Assembly: GCA_016705685.1 (NCBI GenBank)
Contig: JADJLB010000002.1
Span: forward strand, 310,001-374,000
Origin: Propionivibrio sp.
Lineage (GTDB): Bacteria; Pseudomonadota; Gammaproteobacteria; Burkholderiales; Rhodocyclaceae
Length of the DNA stretch: 64,000 nt
Direction of reading: 5' to 3'
Shown here: one piece after another, positions 31,709-41,772 of the stretch
Position numbering within the stretch: position 1 is the stretch's first letter
Layout of the letters: every line of letters begins with the position of its first letter
The notes under the pieces: model-generated
What the model saw: only the letters and a program-made list of their open reading frames with translations
The model's database searches: none
What the model was told of the DNA's origin: nothing
Program-made: the position numbers and the translations under genes

Positions 31709-33148
31709 TCACATTTTGGGTGCGGCTCGATCGCCGATACGCACGATGGTCAGCGTATTCGTTCCTCCGGTAAGCCCCATTTGGTCTCCGTAGGAAAGGA
31801 CGATCAAATCCCCCTTGGTGACGACGCCTGCCTCCACCAGTCGTTGTTCGGCCTCGTAGCGCAATACATCGGGATCCTGGTGCATTTCTTTCATCAGTAG
31901 CGGAAATACCTCGCGAAAGAGGGTCATCTTCGACTGGGCAACCGCATCGGGCGTCAGCGCGAAAATCGGTATGCCACAGTTCAGTCGGCTCATCCAGAGG
32001 GCCGTCGCGCCCGAGGAAGTCAGCGCGGCAACCGCTTTGACTTTAAGGTGATAGGCGGCAAAAATAGCCGCCATGGCAATCGACTGATCGATCCGCGTGA
32101 ATACGCGGTCGAGAAAGTCGCGGTCAAGGGTAATCAGTATGGATTTTTCGGCTTCCAGGCAGATCCGCGCCATCGACTCGACCGTCTGCACCGGATAGTT
32201 GCCCGCAGCTGTTTCGGCAGAAAGCATGACGGCGTCCGTGCCGTCGAGCACCGCATTTGCCACGTCCGAAACTTCGGCTCGTGTGGGTGTCGGAGAGAGA
32301 ATCATCGACTCCATCATCTGTGTCGCTGTAATCGCCAGCTTGTTCTTGGCTCGTGCGAGATGAATCATTCGCTTTTGTAATGCCGGCACAGCGGCATCAC
32401 CGACTTCAACAGCAAGGTCGCCGCGCGCAACCATGAGACCGTCTGATGCATCGAGGATTTCTTCTAGCGCAGCGACGGCTTCGACGCGTTCGATCTTGGC
32501 GATGGTCAGCGCATGCCCTCCGCAGGCCAACATCAATTGCCGCGCCATGTACATGTCGGGCGCGCCCTTGGGGAATGAGACAGCCAGGAAATCGGCCCCG
32601 ATTTGCGCGGCCGTCTTGATATCATCCATGTCCTTGGCGGTAAGCGCCGGCGCTGATAATCCGCCACCCTGGCGGTTGATCCCCTTGTTGTTTGAAAGTT
32701 CACCGCCGTGGCGCACCGTGGTGTGAATTTCCTGGCGGATGACGCGTTCAACGTCAAGAACGATGCGTCCGTCATCGAGCAACAGAACGTTGCCGGAGCT
32801 GACGTCGCTGGGCAGGTTTTTGTAGTCAAGGCCAACACGATCCTGATTTCCCAGTTCGCAATTGGCATCAAGAATGAAGTGATCGCCGCTCGCAAGCGTA
32901 ATTTTCCCCTCCGCGAATTTGCCGACACGAATCTTGGGACCCTGCAAGTCCGCGAGAATGCCGACCGGGCGACCGACCTGAGCAGCAATTTTTCGTACAC
33001 AGGCCGCGAGAGCGATATGATCGTCCTTGTTTCCGTGCGAAAAGTTAAGCCGCACGACATCTACGCCGGCACGGATCAAGGTTTCGATGATGACTGGGTC
33101 TCGTGAGGCTGGGCCGAGGGTAGCAACGATTTTTGTGTGGCGTGACAT
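31709..33148 (-). CDS. pyk: Pyruvate kinase
   Basis: Last step of glycolysis, PEP plus ADP to pyruvate plus ATP. 479 residues with a strong AAAGGAAG ribosome site. Key segments are TKIVATLGPASRD, RLNFSHGN, the catalytic lysine in LTIAKIERVEAV, MVARGDLAVEVG and ITATQMMESM. In many relatives pyk follows gap and pgk; here it is on the same strand but separated from pgk by the decarboxylase operon and an unknown gene. Confidence 0.98.
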   Translation of the reverse strand: MSRHTKIVATLGPASRDPVIIETLIRAGVDVVRLNFSHGNKDDHIALAACVRKIAAQVGRPVGILADLQGPKIRVGKFAEGKITLASGDHFILDANCELGNQDRVGLDYKNLPSDVSSGNVLLLDDGRIVLDVERVIRQEIHTTVRHGGELSNNKGINRQGGGLSAPALTAKDMDDIKTAAQIGADFLAVSFPKGAPDMYMARQLMLACGGHALTIAKIERVEAVAALEEILDASDGLMVARGDLAVEVGDAAVPALQKRMIHLARAKNKLAITATQMMESMILSPTPTRAEVSDVANAVLDGTDAVMLSAETAAGNYPVQTVESMARICLEAEKSILITLDRDFLDRVFTRIDQSIAMAAIFAAYHLKVKAVAALTSSGATALWMSRLNCGIPIFALTPDAVAQSKMTLFREVFPLLMKEMHQDPDVLRYEAEQRLVEAGVVTKGDLIVLSYGDQMGLTGGTNTLTIVRIGDRAAPKM

Positions 33149-33658
33149 TTACTTCCTTTGAGGAAACTGACCGAAAATACGGGTTCAAATCAGGTGCGGT
33201 TACGGTTTACAAGCGGGTCGCAGGGTGGCCGTGCGCCGGTGGTTGCGAGGCCAAAACTGTAAAGTCTGGCGCGAAATCGTATAATCCTACGCCGTTTTTG
33301 AGCAAAGAAAATAGCGGAAGAAAATCCCGAGTACACCTGGGGGAAGTCAACAGAGCACGAATTTACTTCGAGGATGTTGCAGAAAAATGACGCGATGTTC
33401 AGGAGGCGTTGCGTGATTGACCGGCCATCCAGTGGCCAAGCTGTATAGTGGGACCGCGCACGACGATCCGCTCCTTGCTGTCTTGTTCAGTTATTGGTGC
33501 AGGGCTTTGGGGGAAGTTAAGCAGTTAGGTAGATGTCGGCGATTCCGGACGGTGTCAAAGTCCGGAATCGCGATCATCAGCCGTCAACCCAGAAAACAGC
33601 TCATGGAAAAGCGACGGGCAAGCAGTCCAACGAAATCTAAAGCTCAAACGCAGGACGG
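33149..33658. other. 510-bp intergenic region upstream of pyk
   Basis: No open frame here resembles a protein; the longest (33417-33662, +) has no ribosome site or family pattern. An exact TATAAT occurs at 33280-33285 (+) with only a weak -35 (TGTAAA, 16 bp upstream), so a short unannotated transcript is possible but unsupported. The pyk promoter is presumably within the right-to-left reading of 33150-33260. Confidence 0.5.
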
Positions 33659-34441
33659 CTAAATATTGGCCGAGCGCCACCACTGGTTGTGGTTATCGCG
33701 AAGGACGCGATGATTAAGCATGGGATAAAAAGCCAGATCGGCGCCATTGCCAATATAGAAGCCCTTCTTGATCATGCGATAGGGGAACTCGAGGGAATGC
33801 ACGCGATGGACCATTTTGCTGTCTTTGGTCGTCGGCTTGTCGTCGGTTCTGGGTTTCAGCACCATCAAGGCTTCACGCAGGTGATGCATGAATGAGTAAG
33901 GAAGATTGTTGGCCTGGCCGTTTTCCGGATCGGTGGCCAATTCATCCAGCTCAAGTTCGACAAAGCACAGTGCCGGGAAACGGATGAACTTGGTCGGGCT
34001 GGTGGTCACGCTCTGGTAAAACGTGACGGGGTCCAGGTTGCTGACAACCAGACTGTTGGTTGGGGTGAGATCCTGGTACAGGTGAAGGACCGTGTCACTT
34101 TCCTGAATCAGTTCGCCACGGTCCAGCCCCAGCGTGTGACCGTAGGCGGTCGTCAGATAGAGTCTGCCGAGTGCGCTCAAAGGCAAGTGTTCCATGACCC
34201 GATAGACCGAAATGTAAACCGAGTGCTTCGGGGTTCCGTCGGCAGCAGGAACACAGCGCTCAACAGCGGTATCGATCTCAAAATAATCATTTCGGAAATT
34301 TGGATCGAGTTCGAAGAACAGGCTCTGCCCCTTCGACTTGTAGCCGCTGCCAGTCGAGTAATACTGCCCAAATTTCTCGGGTGGAAGATTTGAAGCAATC
34401 AGCGCCTCGGGAATGAGAGAAAAATAAAGATGAACGGTCAT
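33659..34441 (-). CDS. Hypothetical protein, no recognised family
   Basis: 260 residues, soluble, without signal peptide or membrane segment. The sequence is well ordered in appearance, rich in aromatic residues (MTVHLYFSLIPEALIASNLPP at the start, QWWRSANI at the end), and has coding-like composition. No catalytic motif is recognised. It lies downstream of mmdB on the same strand but beyond a hairpin and 322 bp, and upstream of pyk. A real gene by length and codon pattern; function unknown. Confidence 0.75.
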   Translation of the reverse strand: MTVHLYFSLIPEALIASNLPPEKFGQYYSTGSGYKSKGQSLFFELDPNFRNDYFEIDTAVERCVPAADGTPKHSVYISVYRVMEHLPLSALGRLYLTTAYGHTLGLDRGELIQESDTVLHLYQDLTPTNSLVVSNLDPVTFYQSVTTSPTKFIRFPALCFVELELDELATDPENGQANNLPYSFMHHLREALMVLKPRTDDKPTTKDSKMVHRVHSLEFPYRMIKKGFYIGNGADLAFYPMLNHRVLRDNHNQWWRSANI

Positions 34442-34763
34442 GGCTGCATACCCTTCCCACTATTGAATTGATAACAACTGAATGAATCGGACTAAACGAA
34501 AATCACGCTATAGAAATTGAGCTTGTTAACTTTATTAATGGGGCAATTATAGGGCGACAATGCGTCAATGTCATTGGGTAAACATGCGAAATGTCAATGC
34601 CGGGAAGAATAAGCTGGCAAACAGGATAAAGTGACGGCTCCGGGCAGCGTTCGGCGGCACACCGCGGCTTCGATTGAATCGCCGCTTCGGTCACAACACG
34701 GTCGAGGATTGCCAAAGAAGCGCCTGCTAGGGCGAAGGAGATGCCTCGCAGGCGGTCTTTCCC
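34442..34763. other. 322-bp intergenic region between decarboxylase operon A and the unknown gene
   Basis: Contains the likely operon terminator at its right end (34722-34754) and the leader of the 33659-34441 gene. Several short GC-rich inverted motifs occur around 34650-34690, including GCGGC and GCCGC flanking CGATTGAATCG. No coding frame is convincing. Confidence 0.5.
34722..34754 (-). terminator. Putative terminator of decarboxylase operon A
   Basis: Inverted arms CGCCTGC (34722-34728) and GCAGGCG (34748-34754) enclose a 19-base loop, 10 bp past the mmdB stop. On the minus strand the hairpin is followed by CTTCTTTGG, a modest T-rich tail. Moderate support. Confidence 0.45.
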
Positions 34764-35969
34764 TTAACGTAATAACGCGATATAAACCCCGGTAATGATG
34801 GCTGTAGTGATAACACCACTAATATTGGCGCCCAGGGCCTGCGGCAGGATGATCGCTGACGGGTTGACTCCCGATGCGATTTTCTGCACCACCTTTGCCG
34901 TTGTTGGTACACAACTTACGCCGGCGATACCGATCATCGGGTTGAACCTCTTCCCGGTTGCAAAGTACAGGACATAGCCGCCGAGAATGCCGCCCAGCGC
35001 GGAGATCAGTAATGCCAGTATGCCGAGCAGCAGAAGCTTGAGCACCGTCGGCTCAAGCAGGGTATTCGCTTCGCAGAGCACGCCCAAAGTCAAGCCAAGA
35101 AAAAACGTTGCGCCATACAGGAAAGTTTCACCAATGACATCGGCGAAGTTTTGCAGTCCACTTTCGCGGACTGCTACGCCGACAAAAAGGGAAAAGAAAA
35201 GGGGGGCGGCTACCGGAAACAGCAAACACAGCAGTGTACAGGCGACTACGGCAAAAATGAGTTTCTGAGAACGGTTGATGGTCGGACCCACATCGCCCGA
35301 CATATTGATCCCACGAAGCTTTTTCGGAATCAACCATTTGATAAGATAAGGGTAGCCGCCGTAAGTCAATCCGAGATACAGGTAGCCGACGACGGTGATC
35401 GGAACGAACAGGTGTTTGGCTAGAACGAGCGATGTGAAAAGCACCATCGGGCCGTCGGCCCCACCAATCGTGGCCACAGCAGCAGCTTCCTGTTCGGTTA
35501 AGCCAAGGCTGACAGCAATCGGGAATACGGCAATGGTTCCCAATTCGGCAAACAGGGCAATGATCATGCTCTGGAAAGGCCGTGCCATGACGTAGCCGAC
35601 ATCCAGCAACACGCCGATGCCCATGAAAACCAAACAAGCAATCAGACCGTTGCTGAATGTCAGCGTGTAGATCGGTTGCAGCCAGTTGATCTGCATGATG
35701 TTGACCAGGTCCGTCGGGTCGGACATCAATGGGTCGACGAATAGCGTGCCCATCTTCCCGCCGTCAAGAAACATGACGCCTGCATTGATTGTCGACATGC
35801 CCAGACCCATCGGAATCATCAACAGGGGTTCAAGGATATTTCGCGAACCGAGATACATCAAGAAAAAGCCAAGCAGCATGAGAAAGATGCGGCCGATCAT
35901 GATTTTCGGTTCGGAGGCAGCCAGGGTGGCTATGCCCTGAAAAAGGTCGAGAAAATTAATGGTTTCCAT
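34764..35969 (-). CDS. Na+-translocating decarboxylase beta subunit (operon A)
   Basis: 401-residue inner-membrane protein of the OadB/MmdB/GcdB family, which couples decarboxylation of carboxybiotin to Na+ export. Around ten hydrophobic segments. The Na+-site motif is present as IGGADGPMVLFTSL; operon B and most relatives have GADGPT, so this copy belongs to a divergent branch. The C-terminal GVNPSAIILPQALGANISGVI resembles the conserved end. Last gene of an A-D-C-B operon with the carboxyltransferase, OadG-like and biotin carrier subunits. Confidence 0.93.
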   Translation of the reverse strand: METINFLDLFQGIATLAASEPKIMIGRIFLMLLGFFLMYLGSRNILEPLLMIPMGLGMSTINAGVMFLDGGKMGTLFVDPLMSDPTDLVNIMQINWLQPIYTLTFSNGLIACLVFMGIGVLLDVGYVMARPFQSMIIALFAELGTIAVFPIAVSLGLTEQEAAAVATIGGADGPMVLFTSLVLAKHLFVPITVVGYLYLGLTYGGYPYLIKWLIPKKLRGINMSGDVGPTINRSQKLIFAVVACTLLCLLFPVAAPLFFSLFVGVAVRESGLQNFADVIGETFLYGATFFLGLTLGVLCEANTLLEPTVLKLLLLGILALLISALGGILGGYVLYFATGKRFNPMIGIAGVSCVPTTAKVVQKIASGVNPSAIILPQALGANISGVITTAIITGVYIALLR

Positions 35970-36066
35970 GGGATCCAGACCGGTAGGCGGGCGGTATCAT
36001 GCCTGCAATGTATTAATGCAAAAGCGCAAAAAGCGGGCGAGAGGGTAGAGGCCGAAGACGGCGCTG

Positions 36067-36462
36067 CTATGCAATGGTAATCAAGGGCTGTCCGTTTTCC
36101 ACGCCGTCGCCTACAGCGACAAGTATGCGGGTAACTTGTCCCGATCGGTTGGCGACGACTGGAACTTTCATTTTCATGGCTTCGAGTTCGACGACCACAT
36201 CGCCTTCGTTGACGCTTTGGCCTTGTTTGACGTGAATATACACAACCACCCCGCCCATCTGGGCGCATTGGTCGCCTGTGCCGGCGGCGGCAGGGGCCGT
36301 TGAGGTCGGGGCGGCTGCGGCGGCCGGAACCGAGCTTATCGGCGCCACCGCGGAAACGGTCGGGGTGTAAGCAGGCATGACTTGCGAGGTGCCTGCGCTG
36401 ATTTCAAGAACGTCAACGTCATAATCGACGTTATTGACGGTGATTTTAAATTTTCTTGGCAT
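36067..36462 (-). CDS. Biotin carrier subunit of Na+ decarboxylase (operon A)
   Basis: 131 residues. An N-terminal strand region (KFKITVNNVDYDVDVLE) and an Ala/Pro/Thr linker (about 38-62) lead to a biotinyl domain with the biotinylated lysine K97 in ELEAMKMKV. The usual PMPG motif of biotin carriers is replaced by QMGG (DQCAQMGGVVVYI), a notable difference from the operon B copy. It carries CO2 from the carboxyltransferase to the membrane beta subunit. Confidence 0.93.
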   Translation of the reverse strand: MPRKFKITVNNVDYDVDVLEISAGTSQVMPAYTPTVSAVAPISSVPAAAAAPTSTAPAAAGTGDQCAQMGGVVVYIHVKQGQSVNEGDVVVELEAMKMKVPVVANRSGQVTRILVAVGDGVENGQPLITIA

Positions 36463-36480
36463 GATGATTACCTTTGTCGA

Positions 36481-36798
36481 TTAGTGTCGTGGCTGATGGG
36501 AATGCTGGGCGATACGGCCTTCGCTGGCCCAGGAGCGTTTGCTTTCGGCGATACGTAAAACATGATGTGGTCCGGTGACAACTGATATCGCCGCCGAAAT
36601 TGCGGCGACCACCTCGGCGGGAACTCCCGCCGCCTTGACGGGTTCAGCAGTTTTGTGAACGGCGGTCACCGGTTTGGCAACGGGTTTGGCCCGGCTTGTA
36701 AGCACAACCATCAACTTGATCAGAACGGCAACAAGCATCGAGATGACGATGGCGATACCGTAAATCTGAAACGCTTTAATCGTGGCAAGGCTAAACAT
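36481..36798 (-). CDS. OadG-like small membrane subunit (operon A)
   Basis: 105 residues: one N-terminal membrane segment (IYGIAIVISMLVAVLIKLMVVL), a Lys/Pro/Ala linker and a C-terminal segment (VVAAISAAISVVTG...SWASEGRIAQH) shared with the operon B counterpart. Such subunits (OadG, MmdD) stabilise the complex and anchor the carboxyltransferase. Located between the A and C subunit genes. Confidence 0.87.
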   Translation of the reverse strand: MFSLATIKAFQIYGIAIVISMLVAVLIKLMVVLTSRAKPVAKPVTAVHKTAEPVKAAGVPAEVVAAISAAISVVTGPHHVLRIAESKRSWASEGRIAQHSHQPRH

Positions 36799-36818
36799 GT
36801 TTGTAGGCTCTCAAGAGT

Positions 36819-38387
36819 TTATAACGGCATGTTGCCATGCTTCTTGCTGGGTCGTAATTCTCGTTTGTTCAGTGTCTTTCGCAGCGCCAGTGCGATTGCC
36901 GCCCGGGTTTCGCAGGGTTCGATGACATCGGTGATATAGAAATTGGATGCGGCCTCGTAGGGTGAGGCAAACTCATCTCTGTACTCCTGAGCCAGTTCTG
37001 CGGCACGTGCGGTGCGATCTTCCGCCTTGTCGATTTCCTTGCGATAGAGAATTTTGACTGCGGCTTCGGATCCCATGACGGCAATTTCCGCAGTTGGCCA
37101 GGCAAACACCATATCGGCGCCCAATTCCTGGCTGCACATGGCGAGATAGGATCCGCCGTAGGATTTGCGCAATAGGATCGTAATCTTGGGTGTCGTGCAG
37201 GAGGCATAGGCGTGCAGCATCTTGGCGCCATGGCGGATAATGCCGCCACGTTCCTGCTCGACGCCAGGTAAAAAGCCCGGGACATCGACCAGCGTGACCA
37301 AGGGAATGTTGAACACGTTACAGGTACGTACGAAACGCGCCACCTTGTCTGCGGCATTAAGGTCAAGGGCTCCGGCCATTACCTTGGGTTGGTTGGCAAC
37401 GATGCCGACGATCACTCCGGAAAATCGGGCGAAACCAACGATGACGTTGCGCGCAAAGCTGGCATGTACCTCAAGCAACTCACCGTTGTCGACCAGACGC
37501 CGGATGATCGATTCCATGTCCAGTGGTTCGGATGGTGTTGCCGGAACCAGTTCCTCCATGCCGAAATCGGGTGAGAAATCAATCTCCGTGGCAAGATTGT
37601 GCGGCGGATCCTCGGTATTATTCGCCGGCAGAAATGAAAGTATGCGTTTGACCAGATCAATGGCCCCCTGATCGTCTTCGGCGATGAAGTGGACATTGCC
37701 ACTGACGGAAGCATGCATTTCAGCACTCCCGACCTCTTCCATGGTCGTCGTGCGACCCGTGACGGCCTTGATGACTTCGGGCCCGGTCAGGAACATGTGC
37801 GAATTCTTGCGAGTCATGATGACGAAGTCCATCAGCGCCGGCGAGTAGGCCGCACCTCCGGCACAGGGACCGCAGACGACAGCAATCTGGGGAACGACAC
37901 CGGATAGCATAACGTTGGCGTAAAAGACGTCGCCGTAGCCTGAGAGCGCATCGACGCCTTCCTGAATGCGCGCTCCGCCGGAGTCTTTGAAGGCGACCAC
38001 GGGTACGCCGGTTTTAAGGGCGTAACGCATGATGCGGGTAATCTTCCGCGCTTGCATTTTGCCAAGAGTGCCGGCGAGCACGTTGAAATCCTGACAGTAC
38101 GAGGCGACTTGCTCATCACCGATATAGCCCGACCCGGTGATTACGCCGTCGGCAGGGAGTTCCCGCGCCGCCATGCCGAAATGGACGGCATGGTGTTTCG
38201 CGTGCATGCCGACTTCCTGAAAGGTCCCCTCGTCAAAGAGCTCGTTAATCCGTTCGCGCGCCGAAAGAAGCCCTTTGGCGTGCAAGGACTCGAGTTTCTC
38301 TTGGCTAACGTGCTGGCTTATCTTTTCCCGCCTTTTGCGCAGGTTTTCTATCAGTTCGGGTTTGATTGTCATGGGAGTCTTTGCCAA
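36819..38387 (-). CDS. mmdA: Methylmalonyl-CoA decarboxylase-type carboxyltransferase subunit (operon A)
   Basis: 522 residues of the acyl-CoA carboxylase carboxyltransferase family. Both crotonase-like halves are present. Conserved signatures are KDSGGARIQEGVDALSGYG, CGPCAGGAAYSPALMDF, DVPGFLPGVEQERGGIIRHGAKMLHAY and the C-terminal RPSKKHGNMPL. With beta, biotin carrier and OadG-like genes beside it, it should act as a Na+-pumping decarboxylase and not a carboxylase. Methylmalonyl-CoA is the most likely substrate; another acyl-CoA cannot be excluded. Confidence 0.92.
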   Translation of the reverse strand: MAKTPMTIKPELIENLRKRREKISQHVSQEKLESLHAKGLLSARERINELFDEGTFQEVGMHAKHHAVHFGMAARELPADGVITGSGYIGDEQVASYCQDFNVLAGTLGKMQARKITRIMRYALKTGVPVVAFKDSGGARIQEGVDALSGYGDVFYANVMLSGVVPQIAVVCGPCAGGAAYSPALMDFVIMTRKNSHMFLTGPEVIKAVTGRTTTMEEVGSAEMHASVSGNVHFIAEDDQGAIDLVKRILSFLPANNTEDPPHNLATEIDFSPDFGMEELVPATPSEPLDMESIIRRLVDNGELLEVHASFARNVIVGFARFSGVIVGIVANQPKVMAGALDLNAADKVARFVRTCNVFNIPLVTLVDVPGFLPGVEQERGGIIRHGAKMLHAYASCTTPKITILLRKSYGGSYLAMCSQELGADMVFAWPTAEIAVMGSEAAVKILYRKEIDKAEDRTARAAELAQEYRDEFASPYEAASNFYITDVIEPCETRAAIALALRKTLNKRELRPSKKHGNMPL

Positions 38388-38517
38388 ATGGTCTTTAAAG
38401 TGGATACGTTCGGTGCGGTGTTGCCTGGCTACTTAAAACAATTGAAAATGAATATCGATAGAAAACACTGGTGCATCCCGTCAGATAACAGGGTTAATGA
38501 GCTACGCTGGTTAGATA

Positions 38518-38564
38518 GTCGGGGAAGATGTCGGGGAAGGCCGCGGTTGGTCAGCCTTCCCCGA
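38518..38564 (-). terminator. Hairpin with alternative arm between pgk and decarboxylase operon A
   Basis: Perfect 11-bp arms TCGGGGAAGGC (38531-38541) and GCCTTCCCCGA (38554-38564) around a 12-base loop. The outer sequence GTCGGGGAAG is repeated at 38518-38527 and 38530-38539, so the other arm could pair with either copy. It lies just past the pgk stop on the minus strand. The tail is C/T-rich but lacks a proper U-run, so it may terminate poorly or act as a processing or attenuation element. Confidence 0.5.
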
Positions 38565-38582
38565 GTTTCAGTGGACCAATGA

Positions 38583-39752
38583 TCAGTTGCTGAAGCGTGA
38601 TTCGAGGATGTCTACTGCCGGAAGCCGCTTGCCCTCGAGAAACTCGAGAAAGGCGCCACCTGCCGTTGAGATGTAACCAACTTTGTCTTCAATCTTGAAG
38701 ACATTGATTGCCGAAACCGTATCGCCGCCGCCCGCCAGGGTAAAGGCCTTGGAACTTGCCACTGCAGCAGCCAGCGCTTTGGTGCCATTGGCAAACGAGT
38801 CCATTTCAAACACGCCGACTGGGCCGTTCCATACAACCGTGCCCGCCTTGGCGATGATGTCGGCCAGAGCCTTCGCCGATTCCGGACCGATATCGAGGAT
38901 CATATCGTCATCGGCCACGTCATCGACGCTCTTGACCGTCGCCGTAGCGGTTGCCGCAAATTCCTTGGCGCACACCACATCGGTTGGAAGGGGCACCTTG
39001 ACCTTGGCCATCACAGCCTTGGCCTGGTCGACGAGATCGCGCTCGGCGAGTGATTTGCCGATATTCTTGCCGGAAGCGAGCAGGAAGGTGTTGGCAATGC
39101 CGCCGCCCACCACCAGTTGGTCAACTTTGGCCGAAAGGCTTTCAAGTACGGTCAGCTTGGTGGAAACCTTGGAGCCGCCGACGATGGCCACCATCGGGCG
39201 GGCCGGGCTGGCAAGCGCCTTGGTCAGGGCTTCGAGTTCGGAGGCGACGCAAGGTCCGGCGCAGGCGACCTTGGCATATTTTCCCATGCCGTAGGTAGTG
39301 GCTTCAGCGCGGTGCGCGGTGCCGAAAGCATCCATCACCCAGACATCGCAGAGCGCAGCCATTTTCTGCGAAAGTTCGTCATTGCTCTTTTTTTCGCCTT
39401 TGTTGCAACGGCTGTTTTCGAGCATGACCACCTCACCCGGCTTGACTTCGAAGCCGCCATCGACCCAATTCTGGACGAGGCGAACATTCTTGCCGAGCAG
39501 CTCAGACATGCGTTTGGCCACGGGCGCGAGGGAGTCATCGGGTTTGAACTCGCCCTCGGTGGGGCGGCCAAGGTGGGAGGTAACCATTACGGCGGCACCT
39601 TTCGAGAGCGCGTATTGGATGCCGGGAAGGGCAGCACGGATACGCGTGTCGTCGGTAATGGCGAGGTTGTCGTCTTGGGGGACATTCAGGTCGGCGCGAA
39701 TGAAAACCCGCTTGCCGGAGACGTCAAGGTCGGTGAGACGTTTGAAGGTCAT
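38583..39752 (-). CDS. pgk: Phosphoglycerate kinase
   Basis: Glycolytic enzyme making ATP from 1,3-bisphosphoglycerate. 389 residues. Signatures are [38 protein letters not shown] and, near the C-terminus, [12 protein letters not shown]. Co-directional with gap (72 bp upstream, with a hairpin between) and followed by the decarboxylase operon. Confidence 0.98.
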   Translation of the reverse strand: MTFKRLTDLDVSGKRVFIRADLNVPQDDNLAITDDTRIRAALPGIQYALSKGAAVMVTSHLGRPTEGEFKPDDSLAPVAKRMSELLGKNVRLVQNWVDGGFEVKPGEVVMLENSRCNKGEKKSNDELSQKMAALCDVWVMDAFGTAHRAEATTYGMGKYAKVACAGPCVASELEALTKALASPARPMVAIVGGSKVSTKLTVLESLSAKVDQLVVGGGIANTFLLASGKNIGKSLAERDLVDQAKAVMAKVKVPLPTDVVCAKEFAATATATVKSVDDVADDDMILDIGPESAKALADIIAKAGTVVWNGPVGVFEMDSFANGTKALAAAVASSKAFTLAGGGDTVSAINVFKIEDKVGYISTAGGAFLEFLEGKRLPAVDILESRFSN

Positions 39753-39790
39753 GGCGATTCTCGATTCAAAACTGTGGTTGTGTAAACGAA

Positions 39791-39814
39791 CAGGGGCACC
39801 CTGAAGTGCCCCTG
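39791..39814 (-). terminator. Hairpin between gap and pgk
   Basis: Perfect 9-bp arms CAGGGGCAC (39791-39799) and GTGCCCCTG (39806-39814) around a 6-base loop, 10 bp past the gap stop. On the minus strand TTCGTTT follows. It may be a weak terminator or a 3' stabilising element that makes gap message more abundant than pgk. Confidence 0.55.
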
Positions 39815-39824
39815 ACCCTGCGTA

Positions 39825-41772
<1,948 letters not shown>

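Noticed and set aside
33417-33662. 81-codon + strand open frame upstream of the unknown gene
   Set aside because: No ribosome site, no family pattern, and its end overlaps the convergent 33659-34441 gene.
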